Notes under the pieces: model-generated
Databases searched by the model: none
What the model saw: only the letters and a program-made list of their open reading frames with translations
What the model was told of the DNA's origin: nothing
Made by a program: the position numbers and the translations under genes
NCBI RefSeq assembly: GCF_014191375.1
Contig: NZ_JACHWN010000006.1
Coordinates: 303,086-367,085 of the forward strand
From: Mesorhizobium sp. RMAD-H1
GTDB lineage: Bacteria > Pseudomonadota > Alphaproteobacteria > Rhizobiales > Rhizobiaceae
Length of the DNA stretch: 64,000 nt
Direction: 5' to 3'
Shown here: one piece after another, positions 1 through 9,109 of the stretch
Numbering within the stretch: the stretch's first letter is position 1
Layout of the letters: the number at the start of each line of letters is the position of its first letter

Positions 1-138
1 GAAAAATTCGAGGGATATTTCCTGAACCGGATGGCATGCGGATACATCTATCGCAATGCAGCCGGAGACAGACCCGACGCCCGATACATTCACGTCACTC
101 CGCAGTCCCTGAAGTTCTTCTCTGTCGCCGCGCGATAG
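1..138 (+). CDS. C-terminal end of an unidentified protein (partial)
   Basis: Frame 1 is open from the first base to a TAG at 136-138 and encodes 45 residues with a natural composition, including a FEGYFLNRMACGYIYRN segment. The gene begins outside the window. I do not recognise the family. It is convergent with the YHS gene on the other strand. No other reading frame here looks better, but with only the tail visible this is a tentative call. Confidence 0.5.
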   Translation, partial: EKFEGYFLNRMACGYIYRNAAGDRPDARYIHVTPQSLKFFSVAAR

Positions 139-203
139 GTCATTCTGCCTGGCAGATGGAGGCATCGCATGCGCATTCCCCACCACATGTTCTGCCGGAG
201 CAT

Positions 204-713
204 CTACCGGCCTTCCCCCGCCTTCTCCGACATCAGGGTCTGCTGGACTTCCGGCCAGTATTTCTGAGAATCGACAAGCTTGGTCGGCTTCTTCTCAAAA
301 CCTTCCGCGGCACCCGGATCATAGCTGAGATAGAGCTTTCCCTCGATGATCCGCCAAGCCTTGGGATCGATATTCGTGGTGATGGTCCCGAAGGAGACCC
401 CATCCGCACAATAGCCACCATATTGGGGGGCATATTTGACTGGTTCACGCGCAAAGAGATCGCGATTTTCGGCGCTGACGAACTGCCAGGTCGCGCCCAG
501 CCAGCGGTAGGAATATTGCGGAGAGCCCTCCACCGCCCGGTTTTGCGTGAAATAGGCAACCGGATCGTAACCCTTGATCGCAATATCGCCGAAATAGCCG
601 GTGTTGACAGCCGCAGGCTCTTCGGCGGTGCCGGCCTGAACGAGCGAGAGCAGCAACGCGGCACTCCCGATCGCCGCAACGATAAACCTGTCTTTTTTCC
701 TTCTATGGCGCAT
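204..713 (-). CDS. YHS domain-containing exported protein
   Basis: The 169-residue product begins with a basic stretch and a hydrophobic segment ending in an Ala-rich region (AGTAEEPAA), consistent with a signal peptide and export. The rest matches YHS-domain proteins of the tyrosinase-associated or heavy-metal type: a VNTGYFGDIAIKGYDPVAYF block, then GATWQFVSAENRDLF and YAPQYGGYCADGVS with one Cys. An upstream in-frame ATG exists at 719, but the GGAGG touches it directly and lies six bases from the ATG at 713, so I chose 713. YHS domains are thought to bind metal; the substrate is unknown. The gene lies 40 bases downstream of the ankyrin gene on the same strand and may be co-transcribed. Confidence 0.8.
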   Translation of the reverse strand: MRHRRKKDRFIVAAIGSAALLLSLVQAGTAEEPAAVNTGYFGDIAIKGYDPVAYFTQNRAVEGSPQYSYRWLGATWQFVSAENRDLFAREPVKYAPQYGGYCADGVSFGTITTNIDPKAWRIIEGKLYLSYDPGAAEGFEKKPTKLVDSQKYWPEVQQTLMSEKAGEGR

Positions 714-753
714 GATCATCCTCCCTTTCCGGCGCGGGCCGCCGCACCACAGA

Positions 754-1344
754 TCATTCTCGCTTGCTGCATTCCTGATAAAGCCAGTCGCCCACGAGAT
801 CGGACTTCTGGCAGGTCGCGCCTGCCTTCATCAGCAGGCCCGCCGCATCCCAGTGCTCGCGCCAACCGGCCTGGGTGAGCGGCGTGTAGCCATTTCGTTC
901 CTTCGCTTCGACATCGGCTTTGTTGGCCAGCAAAAACGCCACCACATCCGTATGGCCTTCCTCGGCCGCCGCATGCAGAGGCGACATTTTGTAGAAATTT
1001 TGATTGTCGTTGATCGCCGCGCCTTTTGCTACAAGCAGCTTCACAACATCGAGCTTTCCGCCATATGCGGCCGCATGCAGTGCGGTCAGCCCACCCTTGT
1101 TGCGAATATTGATGTCGGCACCGCGCTCGAGGAGCAAGGCGACAACCTCGGTATGCCCCGCCAGGGAGGCGACCAGCAGCGCAGGTTCACCCGCGGCATC
1201 GGGCGCTGCCAGATCAACGCCCTGATCCAGCAGTTGCTTCGCACGTTCGACATCGCCCTCCTTCGCCGCATCATGCAGAGGGCCCGCCATGGCCGTGGAA
1301 ACCGTGAACAATAACACGGTAGCGGAAACGAAGAAATTGCGCAT
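754..1344 (-). CDS. Exported ankyrin-repeat protein
   Basis: The 196-residue protein has an N-terminal signal peptide (hydrophobic residues about 4-20, ending AMAG). About four ankyrin repeats follow: GPLHDAAKEGDVERAKQLLD, GEPALLVASLAGHTEVVALL, GLTALHAAAYGGKLDVVKLL and MSPLHAAAEEGHTDVVAFLL. A weaker fifth repeat (GYTPLTQAGWREHWDAAGLL) and a Cys-containing tail complete it. Ankyrin repeats mediate protein-protein contacts, and the signal peptide places this one in the periplasm. A GGAGG lies at a good distance upstream of the ATG. Partner proteins cannot be deduced; the neighbouring YHS protein is a candidate. Confidence 0.85.
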   Translation of the reverse strand: MRNFFVSATVLLFTVSTAMAGPLHDAAKEGDVERAKQLLDQGVDLAAPDAAGEPALLVASLAGHTEVVALLLERGADINIRNKGGLTALHAAAYGGKLDVVKLLVAKGAAINDNQNFYKMSPLHAAAEEGHTDVVAFLLANKADVEAKERNGYTPLTQAGWREHWDAAGLLMKAGATCQKSDLVGDWLYQECSKRE

Positions 1345-1482
1345 GACAAAAACTCCCTCCCCCGCCTCTATATTCTAAGCCGGTCGGGCAAATTTGTCAG
1401 CGGAAATCAGAAGCGCGAAGGATACCGCGAAAGAGGTATTCACCGCGCCCAGGATCATCGATGCCGACGGCCGTGGCCGCGG

Positions 1483-2796
1483 TCAGGCATCTTCCTTCGT
1501 CACAAGCAGCTTGTCGATGCGGCGGCCGTCGAGGTCCACGACCTCGAAGCACCAGCCGTTCTTGGTGAAGCTCTCTCCCAGTTCGGGGAGATGTTTCAGC
1601 TCTTCCAGGACAAGTCCGGCGACGGTCTGGTAATCGACATCGTTGTCGAGAGGATAACGCATGAATTCGGCGAACTCGTCGATGGGCATCCAGCCGGCCA
1701 CCAGATAGGAGCCATCCTGACGGCGAACGATCGCCTGTTCCTCGGTCTCCCCCTCGGGGAACACGCCCATGATGGCTTCCAGAATGTCGCCCGAGGTGAC
1801 AATACCTTCGAAATGCCCGTATTCATCGAACACCAGGACCATGTGCGTCGCCGATTTGCGGATGCCCTCGATCACCATATTGGCCGTCGCGAGATCCGAA
1901 ACCACCACGGGCTCACGCACCAGAGCTTCGATATCGACGTTTCCGCCAGAAGATACCGCATTGTAGAAATCCTTGACGAAGAGAACGCCGACGACTTCAT
2001 CGGAACTCCCCCTTCGGACGGGGAGGCGCGAATGGTTGGTGTGGCGCAGTTGCGTGCGGATTTCGTCGAAATCATCCTCCAGATCGACTACTTCGACATC
2101 CCTGCGCGGCGTCATCAGCGCCCTGGCGGTGCGGTCGGCGAGCCGCATCACGCCGGAAATCATCGCCGATTCCTCTCTCTCGATGACGCCGGCGCTCTGC
2201 GCCTCGGCAAGGACCGCCTTGATTTCTTCGTCGGTGACGCCTTCGTCCATCTTCCCCGATTGGCCGAGCAGCTTGAGAACCAGTTTGCCGGACGCATCGA
2301 GCAGCCACACCAGCGGCGCCGCCAGCTTCGACAGAAGGACCATGGCCGGCGCCACCTTACTCGCGATCCCTTCCGCATTGCGCAGCGCCATCTGCTTCGG
2401 CACCAGTTCTCCGATGATCAGCGAAAGGTAGGTGATGGCGACGACGACGGAACCGACCCCAAGCGCATCCGAGAGCCCGGGCGACAGTCCCTGTGATGTT
2501 AGCCAGCCCGTCAGCCGCGCGCCGAGCGTGGCACCTGAAAACGCGCCGGCAAGAATACCGACCAGGGTAATTCCGATCTGGACCGTCGAAAGGAACCGGC
2601 CGGGATTGTCGGCCAGTTGCAAGGCAAGCCGGGCACCTTTGCTGCCCTGATCCGCAAGGACCCGCAAACGGGCGGGGCGGGATGAGACGACGGCAAGTTC
2701 TGACATTGCCAGCACACCGTTGAGAAAGGTGAGCAGGACGACGATTGTTATTTCGAGGAGCAATTTCTGCCTGTTTGGTTGGTGGCGATCATCCAA
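1483..2796 (-). CDS. CNNM/CorC (hemolysin C-like) membrane protein with CBS pair
   Basis: The protein has up to 437 residues. An N-terminal DUF21/CNNM transmembrane domain (about residues 10-195; FLNGVLAMSELAVVSSR, SLIIGELVPKQMALRN) is followed by two CBS domains (about 215-340; MTPRRDVEVVDLEDDFDEI, HMVLVFDEYGHFEGIVTSGD). A C-terminal CorC_HlyC transporter-associated domain (about 350-435; DNDVDYQTVAGLVLEEL) ends it. This family is linked to magnesium or cobalt efflux in the inner membrane, with CBS domains sensing adenosyl ligands. The 2796 start is a TTG without a clear Shine-Dalgarno; another TTG at 2763 gives an N-terminus closer to relatives. The hemolysin name is historical. Confidence 0.9.
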   Translation of the reverse strand: MDDRHQPNRQKLLLEITIVVLLTFLNGVLAMSELAVVSSRPARLRVLADQGSKGARLALQLADNPGRFLSTVQIGITLVGILAGAFSGATLGARLTGWLTSQGLSPGLSDALGVGSVVVAITYLSLIIGELVPKQMALRNAEGIASKVAPAMVLLSKLAAPLVWLLDASGKLVLKLLGQSGKMDEGVTDEEIKAVLAEAQSAGVIEREESAMISGVMRLADRTARALMTPRRDVEVVDLEDDFDEIRTQLRHTNHSRLPVRRGSSDEVVGVLFVKDFYNAVSSGGNVDIEALVREPVVVSDLATANMVIEGIRKSATHMVLVFDEYGHFEGIVTSGDILEAIMGVFPEGETEEQAIVRRQDGSYLVAGWMPIDEFAEFMRYPLDNDVDYQTVAGLVLEELKHLPELGESFTKNGWCFEVVDLDGRRIDKLLVTKEDA

Positions 2797-2944
2797 GGAT
2801 ATGGATAAATTCGTCTCATGAAAAGCTCTCTACGCCATGTCGAGCAATTCTGGAATGCAATTTCGTGATTGAAAGACAACGAGAAGTTCCGGCGGCCAAG
2901 CTCTTGAGCCGAAAGCTTTCACGGTTGGATCGAAGAAGACCAGC

Positions 2945-3442
2945 CTACCTCCGCCTTTCATTCCTGCGCATTTGCCTGGCATAGACAACGCACTCATCGA
3001 TCATGCTGGCGCAGAGCGCATTGAGGCTCGTGGGCGTGTTATTGTCGCCGGAAAAGCCGATCTCGGCAACACGGCCGTCGACCATCCTGATCTGGGTGCT
3101 GCAGGAGCCGCCCGGCGTCACGTTCACCCCACCGCCCACGCCGGGAACCGAGCCTATGCCGATCGTCGGCACCGAAACGTTCAAACTGCCCCGTGATATG
3201 TTGGGGTCCTGGTACGTCCATATTTTCCCGGCCATTCCAGCATCCGCCACGGCCGTCGGGAAGCCGGCGCACATGCGCATCTGGGTTTCGGTAAGGCCGA
3301 CCAGCGCTCTGCGCGCTTCGTGAACCGTTTCGTCCTCCTTGATGGTGGACGACGTATCGCTGGGGATCGCGCAGGAGGCGGCCATCAGGACGCCGGCCGA
3401 TGCAATCGCAAGCTTCAAGACCCGCTTGAGATGATGCTCCAT
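2945..3442 (-). CDS. Putative lipoprotein of unknown function
   Basis: The 165-residue product starts with a basic N-terminus and a hydrophobic run ending in an imperfect lipobox (MAASC), predicting a lipid-anchored protein. The mature part has a Gly/Val-rich central segment (TIGIGSVPGVGGGVNV) and four further Cys residues. The sequence ETQMRMCAGFP is typical of small rhizobial outer-envelope proteins that describe a 'molecular switch' through the peptidoglycan or lipid surface, but I cannot name a family. The ATG at 3442 is preceded by AAGGA, whereas the longer ORF start has no such site. It stands alone between the CNNM gene and the dehydrogenase operon. Confidence 0.65.
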   Translation of the reverse strand: MEHHLKRVLKLAIASAGVLMAASCAIPSDTSSTIKEDETVHEARRALVGLTETQMRMCAGFPTAVADAGMAGKIWTYQDPNISRGSLNVSVPTIGIGSVPGVGGGVNVTPGGSCSTQIRMVDGRVAEIGFSGDNNTPTSLNALCASMIDECVVYARQMRRNERRR

Positions 3443-3530
3443 GACAGTCCTTGGCACGCATTGGGGATAATGGCCGCCCACGAGTTACCCCGAACCACCG
3501 TGCGGGAGTGTTGTTCCGCAGGCAAAATCC

Positions 3531-4748
3531 TCAGTCGGCGTGTGCCAAGCTTTCGCGCAGCTTCTTCACATCCGCCGCCGAAACCGGTGCGGCTGCATTG
3601 CCCCAGCTGTTGCGCACATAGGTGAGAAGCGATGCGACCTCGTCATCGTTGAACCGCCACGCGAAGGAGGGCATGGCCGGCCCGGTTGGCGCGGCAGCGG
3701 TCGCAACACCCTGTGTTCCCTCCAGCACTATACGGATGAGCGTTGTCGGATTGCCCGATTGCACCACCGCGCTGCCCGCGAGCGTCGGGAAGAGACGTGG
3801 AATGCCAGCGCCCGAATCCCGATGGCAGGCATTGCAGCTATCCCTGTAGATCGCCTGGCCCGCCACCATCCGCTTATCCTCCGCCGCGACCGGCACGAGC
3901 GCTGTATTCTCACCTGATGGCATGTTCTTGAGATAGGTGGCGATTGCCGTCAGATCCTCATCTGAAAGTTTCGATGTGGAATTGGTGATGGCCTCTGCCA
4001 TCGGGCCGGAGGCTATTGTGAACCGGTTTGCGCCGGTCTTGAGATATTGCACAATATCCTCCTGCGACCAACCGCCAAGCCCCTTGTGCATCGCATCAGT
4101 GATATTGGGCGCAAACCAGCTCTGTAGCACCGCCCCCTGCAGGGCGTCGTTATTCTTGTCGCCGCCGAGGATGGTCTTGGGCGTGTGGCAGGCACCGCAA
4201 TGACCAAGCCCCTCGACGAGATAGGCGCCGCGGTTCCATTCAGCCGATTTGCCGGGATCGGGCTTGAACTCGCCCGGCGTGAAATTGAGCACGTTCCAGG
4301 CCAGCATGCTCGCACGGATGCTAAAGGGGAACGGAAGCTGGTTCGGCTCTATCGCATTTTTTACCGGCTCCAGCGTGTTGAGGAAGGCGCGGATGGCGAG
4401 AATATCCTCGCGGTTTACCTTTGCGAAGGCCGGATAGGGCATCGCCGGATAGAGATGGCCGCGTGGCGCAATCCCTTCCCGCATCGCCTGCACGAATTGG
4501 TTGTCCGTCCAGGCTCCTATACCGGTTTCACGGTCCGGCGTGATATTGGGCCCGACGAGCTTGCCAAAAGGCGTCTCAAGTGCGAGGCCGCCGGCATAGG
4601 GTTTGCCGCCCGGCGCGGTGTGGCAGGCGACGCAATCGCCTACGGTCGCCAAATAGCGACCACGCTCGATGGTTTCGAAATCAGCGGCCTGCGCCCATGC
4701 TGCCGAAACAGTCAGGGCTGCTATCGTCCATGTGCAAAGCTTTTTCAT
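3531..4748 (-). CDS. Triheme cytochrome c subunit of membrane gluconate/alcohol-type dehydrogenase
   Basis: The 405-residue protein has a Sec signal peptide (cleavage near AQA-AD, residue 21) and three CXXCH haem c sites at residues 39-43, 184-188 and 305-309. It matches the cytochrome c subunit that takes electrons from the GMC flavoprotein and passes them to ubiquinone in gluconate 2-dehydrogenase, sorbitol or fructose dehydrogenase complexes. It acts on the periplasmic face of the inner membrane. The start codon overlaps the stop of the flavoprotein gene by four bases (ATGA), indicating translational coupling. It is the last gene of a three-gene operon. The sugar or polyol substrate cannot be told from sequence. 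Confidence 0.9.
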   Translation of the reverse strand: MKKLCTWTIAALTVSAAWAQAADFETIERGRYLATVGDCVACHTAPGGKPYAGGLALETPFGKLVGPNITPDRETGIGAWTDNQFVQAMREGIAPRGHLYPAMPYPAFAKVNREDILAIRAFLNTLEPVKNAIEPNQLPFPFSIRASMLAWNVLNFTPGEFKPDPGKSAEWNRGAYLVEGLGHCGACHTPKTILGGDKNNDALQGAVLQSWFAPNITDAMHKGLGGWSQEDIVQYLKTGANRFTIASGPMAEAITNSTSKLSDEDLTAIATYLKNMPSGENTALVPVAAEDKRMVAGQAIYRDSCNACHRDSGAGIPRLFPTLAGSAVVQSGNPTTLIRIVLEGTQGVATAAAPTGPAMPSFAWRFNDDEVASLLTYVRNSWGNAAAPVSAADVKKLRESLAHAD

Positions 4749-6514
4749 GACTGCACCAACGGTCCCGGCGACTTTAGATATTGTGTGCGGATAGCCTCGG
4801 CCGCCCAGAAGGCGAGCGCTCCGACGGTACCGGTGGGGTTGTAGCCGGCATTTTGCGGAAAGGCGGAGGCACCGACGACGAAGACATTCGGAACATCCCA
4901 GCTCTGCAAATATTTGTTCAGGGCACTGGTGGCTGGGTCACGACCCATGATCATTCCGCCGGTATTATGGGTGCTCTGATAGGGTACGACAGAATAGGGC
5001 TTCGTCCGCTTGTTGACGAAATATTCGCGCGGGTTGAGCGCTTTGATGATCTCCTCGAGCTTGTCGGTAACATAGGACGACATGCGGATATCGTTCTCGG
5101 GGAAATCGAACGTCATGCGCATTAGAGGGCGCCCGAAACGGTCCTTGTATGTGGGATCGAGATCGAGATGATTGCCGCGCGTCGTATAGCTCGAACCCTG
5201 CGTACTGATCCCGGTCGAGTGGAGATAATTTTCCTTCGTCGCCTTCTTCCACTCCAATCCCCACCGGGGCGTTCCCGACGGCACCGGCCGGTTCATGATC
5301 GGCCGCCCGTTAGTCGGAATGCAGTTGAAGCCGGCGCCGCCCACGAAATCCAGTCCGGAATGATCGAAATTATCGCCGTTGAAATCATCAACCGTCTGTC
5401 CCAACGCACCGGCGGCGATGAACGGGTTGATGATCTTGTCCTTGTCGAAGAAGAGGCGGACGCTGGAATTGGTCTGGTAAGCGTAATTGCGTCCGACGGT
5501 GCCCTCGCCGGTATTGGGATCGTACGGCTTGCCTATTCCTGAGATCAGCATCAGCCGGACATTGTCGAGAATGAAGGCGCACACGACCACGAGATCAGCT
5601 GGTTGTTCCCATTCCTGCCCCTGCGTGTCGATATAGGTGACGCCCGTGGCCTGCTTGCCGCTGGCGTCCAGATTGACCTTCATCACCTCGCATTCCGTGC
5701 GGGCCTCGAAATTCGGCTTGCGCATGAGGACGGGCAAGACATTGACCTGCGGCGACGCCTTGGAATAGTTGGCGCAGCCGAAGCGCTCGCAAAAGCCGCA
5801 GAAGGTGCAAGGCCCCATGGTGACGCCGAGCGGATTGGTATAGGCGCCGGAGGCATTCGCCGCAGGCGTCGGAAAAGGATGGTAGCCCAGCGATTTCGCG
5901 GCCTCGGCAAATAGCGTCGGCGCATAGGTCATTGGCAAGGGAGGCAAGGGGTAATCCCTTTCCCGCGGACCCTCGAAGGGGTTGCCACCAGGCTGCACGG
6001 CCCCCTTGATATTGCCTGCCTTGCCGGAAATACCCGCGAGATTTTCGAACTTGTCGTAGGAAAATTCCAGTTCCTCATAGGTGACGCCCCAGTCCTGGAT
6101 CGTAAGCTCCTTGGGAATGAAGCCCGCACCGTAGCGCTCCGTCAGATGGCTGCGGATGCGGAAATCGGTGGGATTGAAGCGCCAGGTGTGGCCGTTCCAA
6201 TGAACGCCGGCGCCACCGACGCCATTGCCGGGAAGAAAACCGCTGAACTGGCGGATCGGGAGCGCCGTCTGGGAGACGTTGTTGCGGAACGTGAGCGTCT
6301 GCTGAGCGGGGCGCAGGAAGAGATCCAGCCGAACCGCATAGCGCAGTTCGTCCGGCGCATAGCCGACATTAAAATCGGTCGCGGTATCGCGCCATGGGCC
6401 GCGCTCGATGGCGACGACGTCAAGCCCTTCGTCGGTCAGTTCGTTGGCGATGATCGAACCGGTCCACCCGAGACCAATGATGACGACATCCTTGCGTGGA
6501 AGCTTTCTGGCCAT
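4745..6514 (-). CDS. GMC-family flavoprotein subunit of gluconate 2-dehydrogenase-type complex
   Basis: The 589-residue protein has an N-terminal FAD-binding motif (VVIIGLGWTGSIIANEL, residues 10-26), a GNGVGGAGVHWNG segment near residue 97 and a C-terminal GMC block (HNTGGMIMGRDP, NAGYNPTGTVGALAFWAAEAI). Four cysteines at residues 236, 239, 242 and 247 match the position where fructose dehydrogenase-type subunits bind an iron-sulfur cluster. It lacks its own signal peptide and is expected to be carried through Tat by the small subunit encoded just upstream. The complex oxidises a sugar acid, sugar or polyol in the periplasm and feeds electrons to the cytochrome c subunit. Confidence 0.9.
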   Translation of the reverse strand: MARKLPRKDVVIIGLGWTGSIIANELTDEGLDVVAIERGPWRDTATDFNVGYAPDELRYAVRLDLFLRPAQQTLTFRNNVSQTALPIRQFSGFLPGNGVGGAGVHWNGHTWRFNPTDFRIRSHLTERYGAGFIPKELTIQDWGVTYEELEFSYDKFENLAGISGKAGNIKGAVQPGGNPFEGPRERDYPLPPLPMTYAPTLFAEAAKSLGYHPFPTPAANASGAYTNPLGVTMGPCTFCGFCERFGCANYSKASPQVNVLPVLMRKPNFEARTECEVMKVNLDASGKQATGVTYIDTQGQEWEQPADLVVVCAFILDNVRLMLISGIGKPYDPNTGEGTVGRNYAYQTNSSVRLFFDKDKIINPFIAAGALGQTVDDFNGDNFDHSGLDFVGGAGFNCIPTNGRPIMNRPVPSGTPRWGLEWKKATKENYLHSTGISTQGSSYTTRGNHLDLDPTYKDRFGRPLMRMTFDFPENDIRMSSYVTDKLEEIIKALNPREYFVNKRTKPYSVVPYQSTHNTGGMIMGRDPATSALNKYLQSWDVPNVFVVGASAFPQNAGYNPTGTVGALAFWAAEAIRTQYLKSPGPLVQS

Positions 6515-6521
6515 TGTCGCT

Positions 6522-7274
6522 TCAGCCTTTCTCGGTCCAGTCGGGACGGCCGATGATACTCATAGGGGGCAGTGGATAGGGTTGATTGTGCTTGTCGACG
6601 AAGCCGCGATAATCATATCGCGCACCGGGGAAGCCGATCATCGTCCAACTGACCATATCCTTGTTGCCGCCATAGATCGGATCGGCGAAGAAACCCTCCA
6701 TGGTGTTCTGCAGCACCAATTCAAAAAAGGTCCTTGCGTCGGCATCGCCGAGATCGATCGAGCCTTTCTCCAGGTCTTGCAGCACCTTATCCTGATCCGC
6801 CGGCGCAAGGGCGGAAAAGACTTTGCCGGAAAATGTCTTGCGACAGTAATCATCCAGCGCCGCGATGCCGGCGCGGTAACGCTCGGTCGGCAGAACGGGC
6901 GATTGCAGACCCTGCTGCGGAAGCCCCTTTGCGAAAGGCCCCTTCATATAATGCCTCTCGGAACTACCGAAGAAACCGGCCAGCTGTCGGTCGATGAAAA
7001 CCGCGCAGCCAGCCTCCTTGCCGCCAATGCTCAAGTCATCGGCGGGAACGAGCCGGTCGACGATCGCCTCAATTGTCTGCGCCTCGTCATGGGTGAAGAA
7101 GAGCCAGGGCCCCGGCCGCACTGGCGTCGGCGGATCGGCGGAAAACGGTTTCCATGGCAGCTGTCCCGAAAAGGACCGCGCCAAGGCATCCGGTGTCGAG
7201 GCGAAGAGGATTGAAACGGCGGTGGAGGCGAGAAACTGTCTCCGGCTCAGGCCAGAACCAAAATTTTTCTTCAT
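6522..7274 (-). CDS. Gluconate 2-dehydrogenase subunit 3 family protein (Tat-exported)
   Basis: The 250-residue protein opens with a twin-arginine signal (LSRRQFLASTAVSILFAS), then a body typical of the small subunit: LFFTHDEAQTIEAIVDRLVPADD near residue 60 and KDMVSWTMIGFPGARYDYRGF near residue 205. In this complex the small subunit supplies the Tat signal and helps assemble the flavoprotein. It is the first gene of the operon, seven bases upstream of the flavoprotein gene. A roughly 275-base AT-rich region upstream probably carries the promoter. The ATG at 7274 follows a GGGGAAG. Confidence 0.88.
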   Translation of the reverse strand: MKKNFGSGLSRRQFLASTAVSILFASTPDALARSFSGQLPWKPFSADPPTPVRPGPWLFFTHDEAQTIEAIVDRLVPADDLSIGGKEAGCAVFIDRQLAGFFGSSERHYMKGPFAKGLPQQGLQSPVLPTERYRAGIAALDDYCRKTFSGKVFSALAPADQDKVLQDLEKGSIDLGDADARTFFELVLQNTMEGFFADPIYGGNKDMVSWTMIGFPGARYDYRGFVDKHNQPYPLPPMSIIGRPDWTEKG

Positions 7275-7549
7275 TGGCTTCCCCGATTCGAAGTGGCTGA
7301 CGCGGACGTTACAGTAGAACTGAAGGAGAGCGCAACCGACAGACGATTAAAAGTTGTGAAAATACTTTCAATCAGCTAGCGTTATCACTCACACTGATAT
7401 AAAATGTTAAAACTACAAATAATGTTTGAATATATTATTGGTTATATCAATTATAATACATGAAATATGCTATCACTCACCACCGTCAGAGCCGCCTGTA
7501 CGATATGGGAGCAATCCTTCCCGCCCGGTTGAACGGGAAGGTAGCATTG
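7275..7549. other. AT-rich intergenic region between the dehydrogenase and sulfatase operons
   Basis: This region is markedly AT-rich compared with its surroundings, especially 7370-7470, and has no credible ORF. It lies upstream of the dehydrogenase operon, which reads leftward, and downstream of the sulfatase operon. It should hold the dehydrogenase promoter. No specific operator could be recognised. Confidence 0.5.
7516..7541 (-). terminator. Possible terminator hairpin after the sulfatase operon
   Basis: An 8-bp perfect inverted repeat (CCTTCCCG at 7516-7523, CGGGAAGG at 7534-7541) with a 10-base loop lies just past the stop of the leftward sulfatase gene. The downstream side has no clear T-tract, so intrinsic termination is uncertain; it could instead protect the 3' end. 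Confidence 0.45.
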
Positions 7550-9037
7550 TCAGCGATGACCGCGAGCCTCGCGAGGATGGCGCTTTTCCAGCGCATCGGC
7601 GTGATGCGCCCGGCCGGTAGCGCGCAAACGCTTGAGATAGGCCGGCAGTTCGCCCCGGCAGTGGAAAGGCCCACCCTCCCGCATCACCGTCATCAGCGGA
7701 TCGATATTCGTGGAGCTGCGCGCCATCATCTCCGCACGCCAGTTCTCCAGCAGATGACTTGCATGCTCGACGATCCCGGGATGCTTTTCGGCTACATTCT
7801 CCTGCTCATGTGGATCGTCAGTCAGGTTGAACAACGTTGTCGGCCCGAAATCCTTGTACCCGTCATGATAGGTCCGCAGCATCAGCCAGTCCGCGCCGGC
7901 GCGGCGAAATCTGACGCCGCGCTGCGCCGCCCAGGCGCCCTGGCTGGTGATGAGATACGCCCTCCCGCCATCGGCGCCTTGCGAAAGCGCGGCATTGAAC
8001 GAGCGTCCGTCCCAGACATCCGGCACCTCGCCGCCGAGCCGGTCGATAAGCGTGGCCGGCCAGTCGAAATGATAGTGCAGCCCGCTGTTCACGCCCCGCA
8101 TGTCGGGAGCGCCCGGCCAGCGGATGATCAGCGGCACGTTGCAGGTGAACTCATCCGCCGTCTGGTGATCGGCCCAGACATTGAGCTCGCCCATGTTCTC
8201 GCCATGGTCGGCCCCGATGACGATGATCGTCTTGTCGAAAAGGTCCTGCCTTTTCAGCTCCTCGACCAGAAGCGCGACATGATCATCCGCATAGCGGATG
8301 CCGGCATCGTAGCCGTCGAACCAGGCCTTGGCGCGTGCCATGCTGTCGATGGGCGTAGGCGCCCGGGGATAGCGCGACTGCTGATGGTCTTCGGTGAACC
8401 CGGTCGGCTCGAGCGGACTGTGCGGGCCATAGCCGGCGATTCCCCTGGCCAGCACCTCCTCCGTCATCCAGTCCGGCGCCGGCTCGCTGGCGAAAGGATC
8501 GCCATAGGCCTCGGGCACGCGATAGGGCGTGTGAGGGTCCCAGACATTGACATGCAGGAACCAGTCTTTGTCCGCGCCATTGCGGCGCAACCAGTCGACC
8601 GCCTTGGGGACGACCTCGTCGGCGCTTTCCATGCCCCCCTTTCCAGGATTGATCACCTCGTTGAAGCCAGCATACCAATGCCATGAGCCATGTCGCTCGC
8701 CGAAACTGCTGATCGTCGCGGTGTAATAACCGAGATCGCGCAAAACCTTCATCCAGCCGTCATGCTGGAAGGTTCCCGCCCATGCCCGCCCCGCCCCTTC
8801 GTGGAAGGGCTCGCAGGCGGTACCGCCATGGCCGACGACGCCAGTCCTCATTCCGAAGCGCCCACTCCAGAGCGCGGTGCGCGACGGATGGCAGGGGACA
8901 TCGGAGACATAGACATTTTCAAACCGGATACCTTCGGCGGCGATCCGGTCGATATGGGGCGACGTGTTGCGGTGATAGCCATAGCAGCCGAGATGATCGC
9001 GGCGCAGACTGTCTATGTCGACATAAAGGATGTTCAT
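7550..9037 (-). CDS. Type I (formylglycine) sulfatase
   Basis: The 495-residue protein has the sulfatase N-terminal metal motif (IDSLRRDHLGCYG, Asp9) and the catalytic signature C-H-P-S-R at residues 49-53, where the Cys is converted to formylglycine. A later IVIGADHGENMGE block supplies further calcium ligands. No signal peptide is visible, so it is probably cytoplasmic and acts on imported sulfate esters. It lies last in an operon after a second sulfatase and an ABC importer. A GAGG precedes the ATG. The formylglycine-generating or anaerobic maturase enzyme is not encoded in this window. The exact substrate is unknown. Confidence 0.9.
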   Translation of the reverse strand: MNILYVDIDSLRRDHLGCYGYHRNTSPHIDRIAAEGIRFENVYVSDVPCHPSRTALWSGRFGMRTGVVGHGGTACEPFHEGAGRAWAGTFQHDGWMKVLRDLGYYTATISSFGERHGSWHWYAGFNEVINPGKGGMESADEVVPKAVDWLRRNGADKDWFLHVNVWDPHTPYRVPEAYGDPFASEPAPDWMTEEVLARGIAGYGPHSPLEPTGFTEDHQQSRYPRAPTPIDSMARAKAWFDGYDAGIRYADDHVALLVEELKRQDLFDKTIIVIGADHGENMGELNVWADHQTADEFTCNVPLIIRWPGAPDMRGVNSGLHYHFDWPATLIDRLGGEVPDVWDGRSFNAALSQGADGGRAYLITSQGAWAAQRGVRFRRAGADWLMLRTYHDGYKDFGPTTLFNLTDDPHEQENVAEKHPGIVEHASHLLENWRAEMMARSSTNIDPLMTVMREGGPFHCRGELPAYLKRLRATGRAHHADALEKRHPREARGHR

Positions 9038-9109
9038 GATTGCCTCTTCGATCTGACACGATGACGAGCGCCCCCGCCCCGCCCTCAGGCCCGGCGGTGG
9101 AACGAAAGC

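Noticed and set aside
36..878. A long rightward ORF across the YHS gene and its downstream region
   Set aside because: It is antisense to a clear YHS-domain protein and has an Arg/Pro-rich shadow composition.
1591..2496. A 301-codon rightward ORF opposite the CNNM gene
   Set aside because: It is antisense to a well-supported membrane protein with CBS domains and has no membrane or domain pattern of its own.
7460..8686. A 408-codon rightward ORF opposite the sulfatase gene
   Set aside because: It is an antisense shadow typical of high-GC DNA. The leftward frame has the full sulfatase signature and the rightward translation has no recognisable domain.
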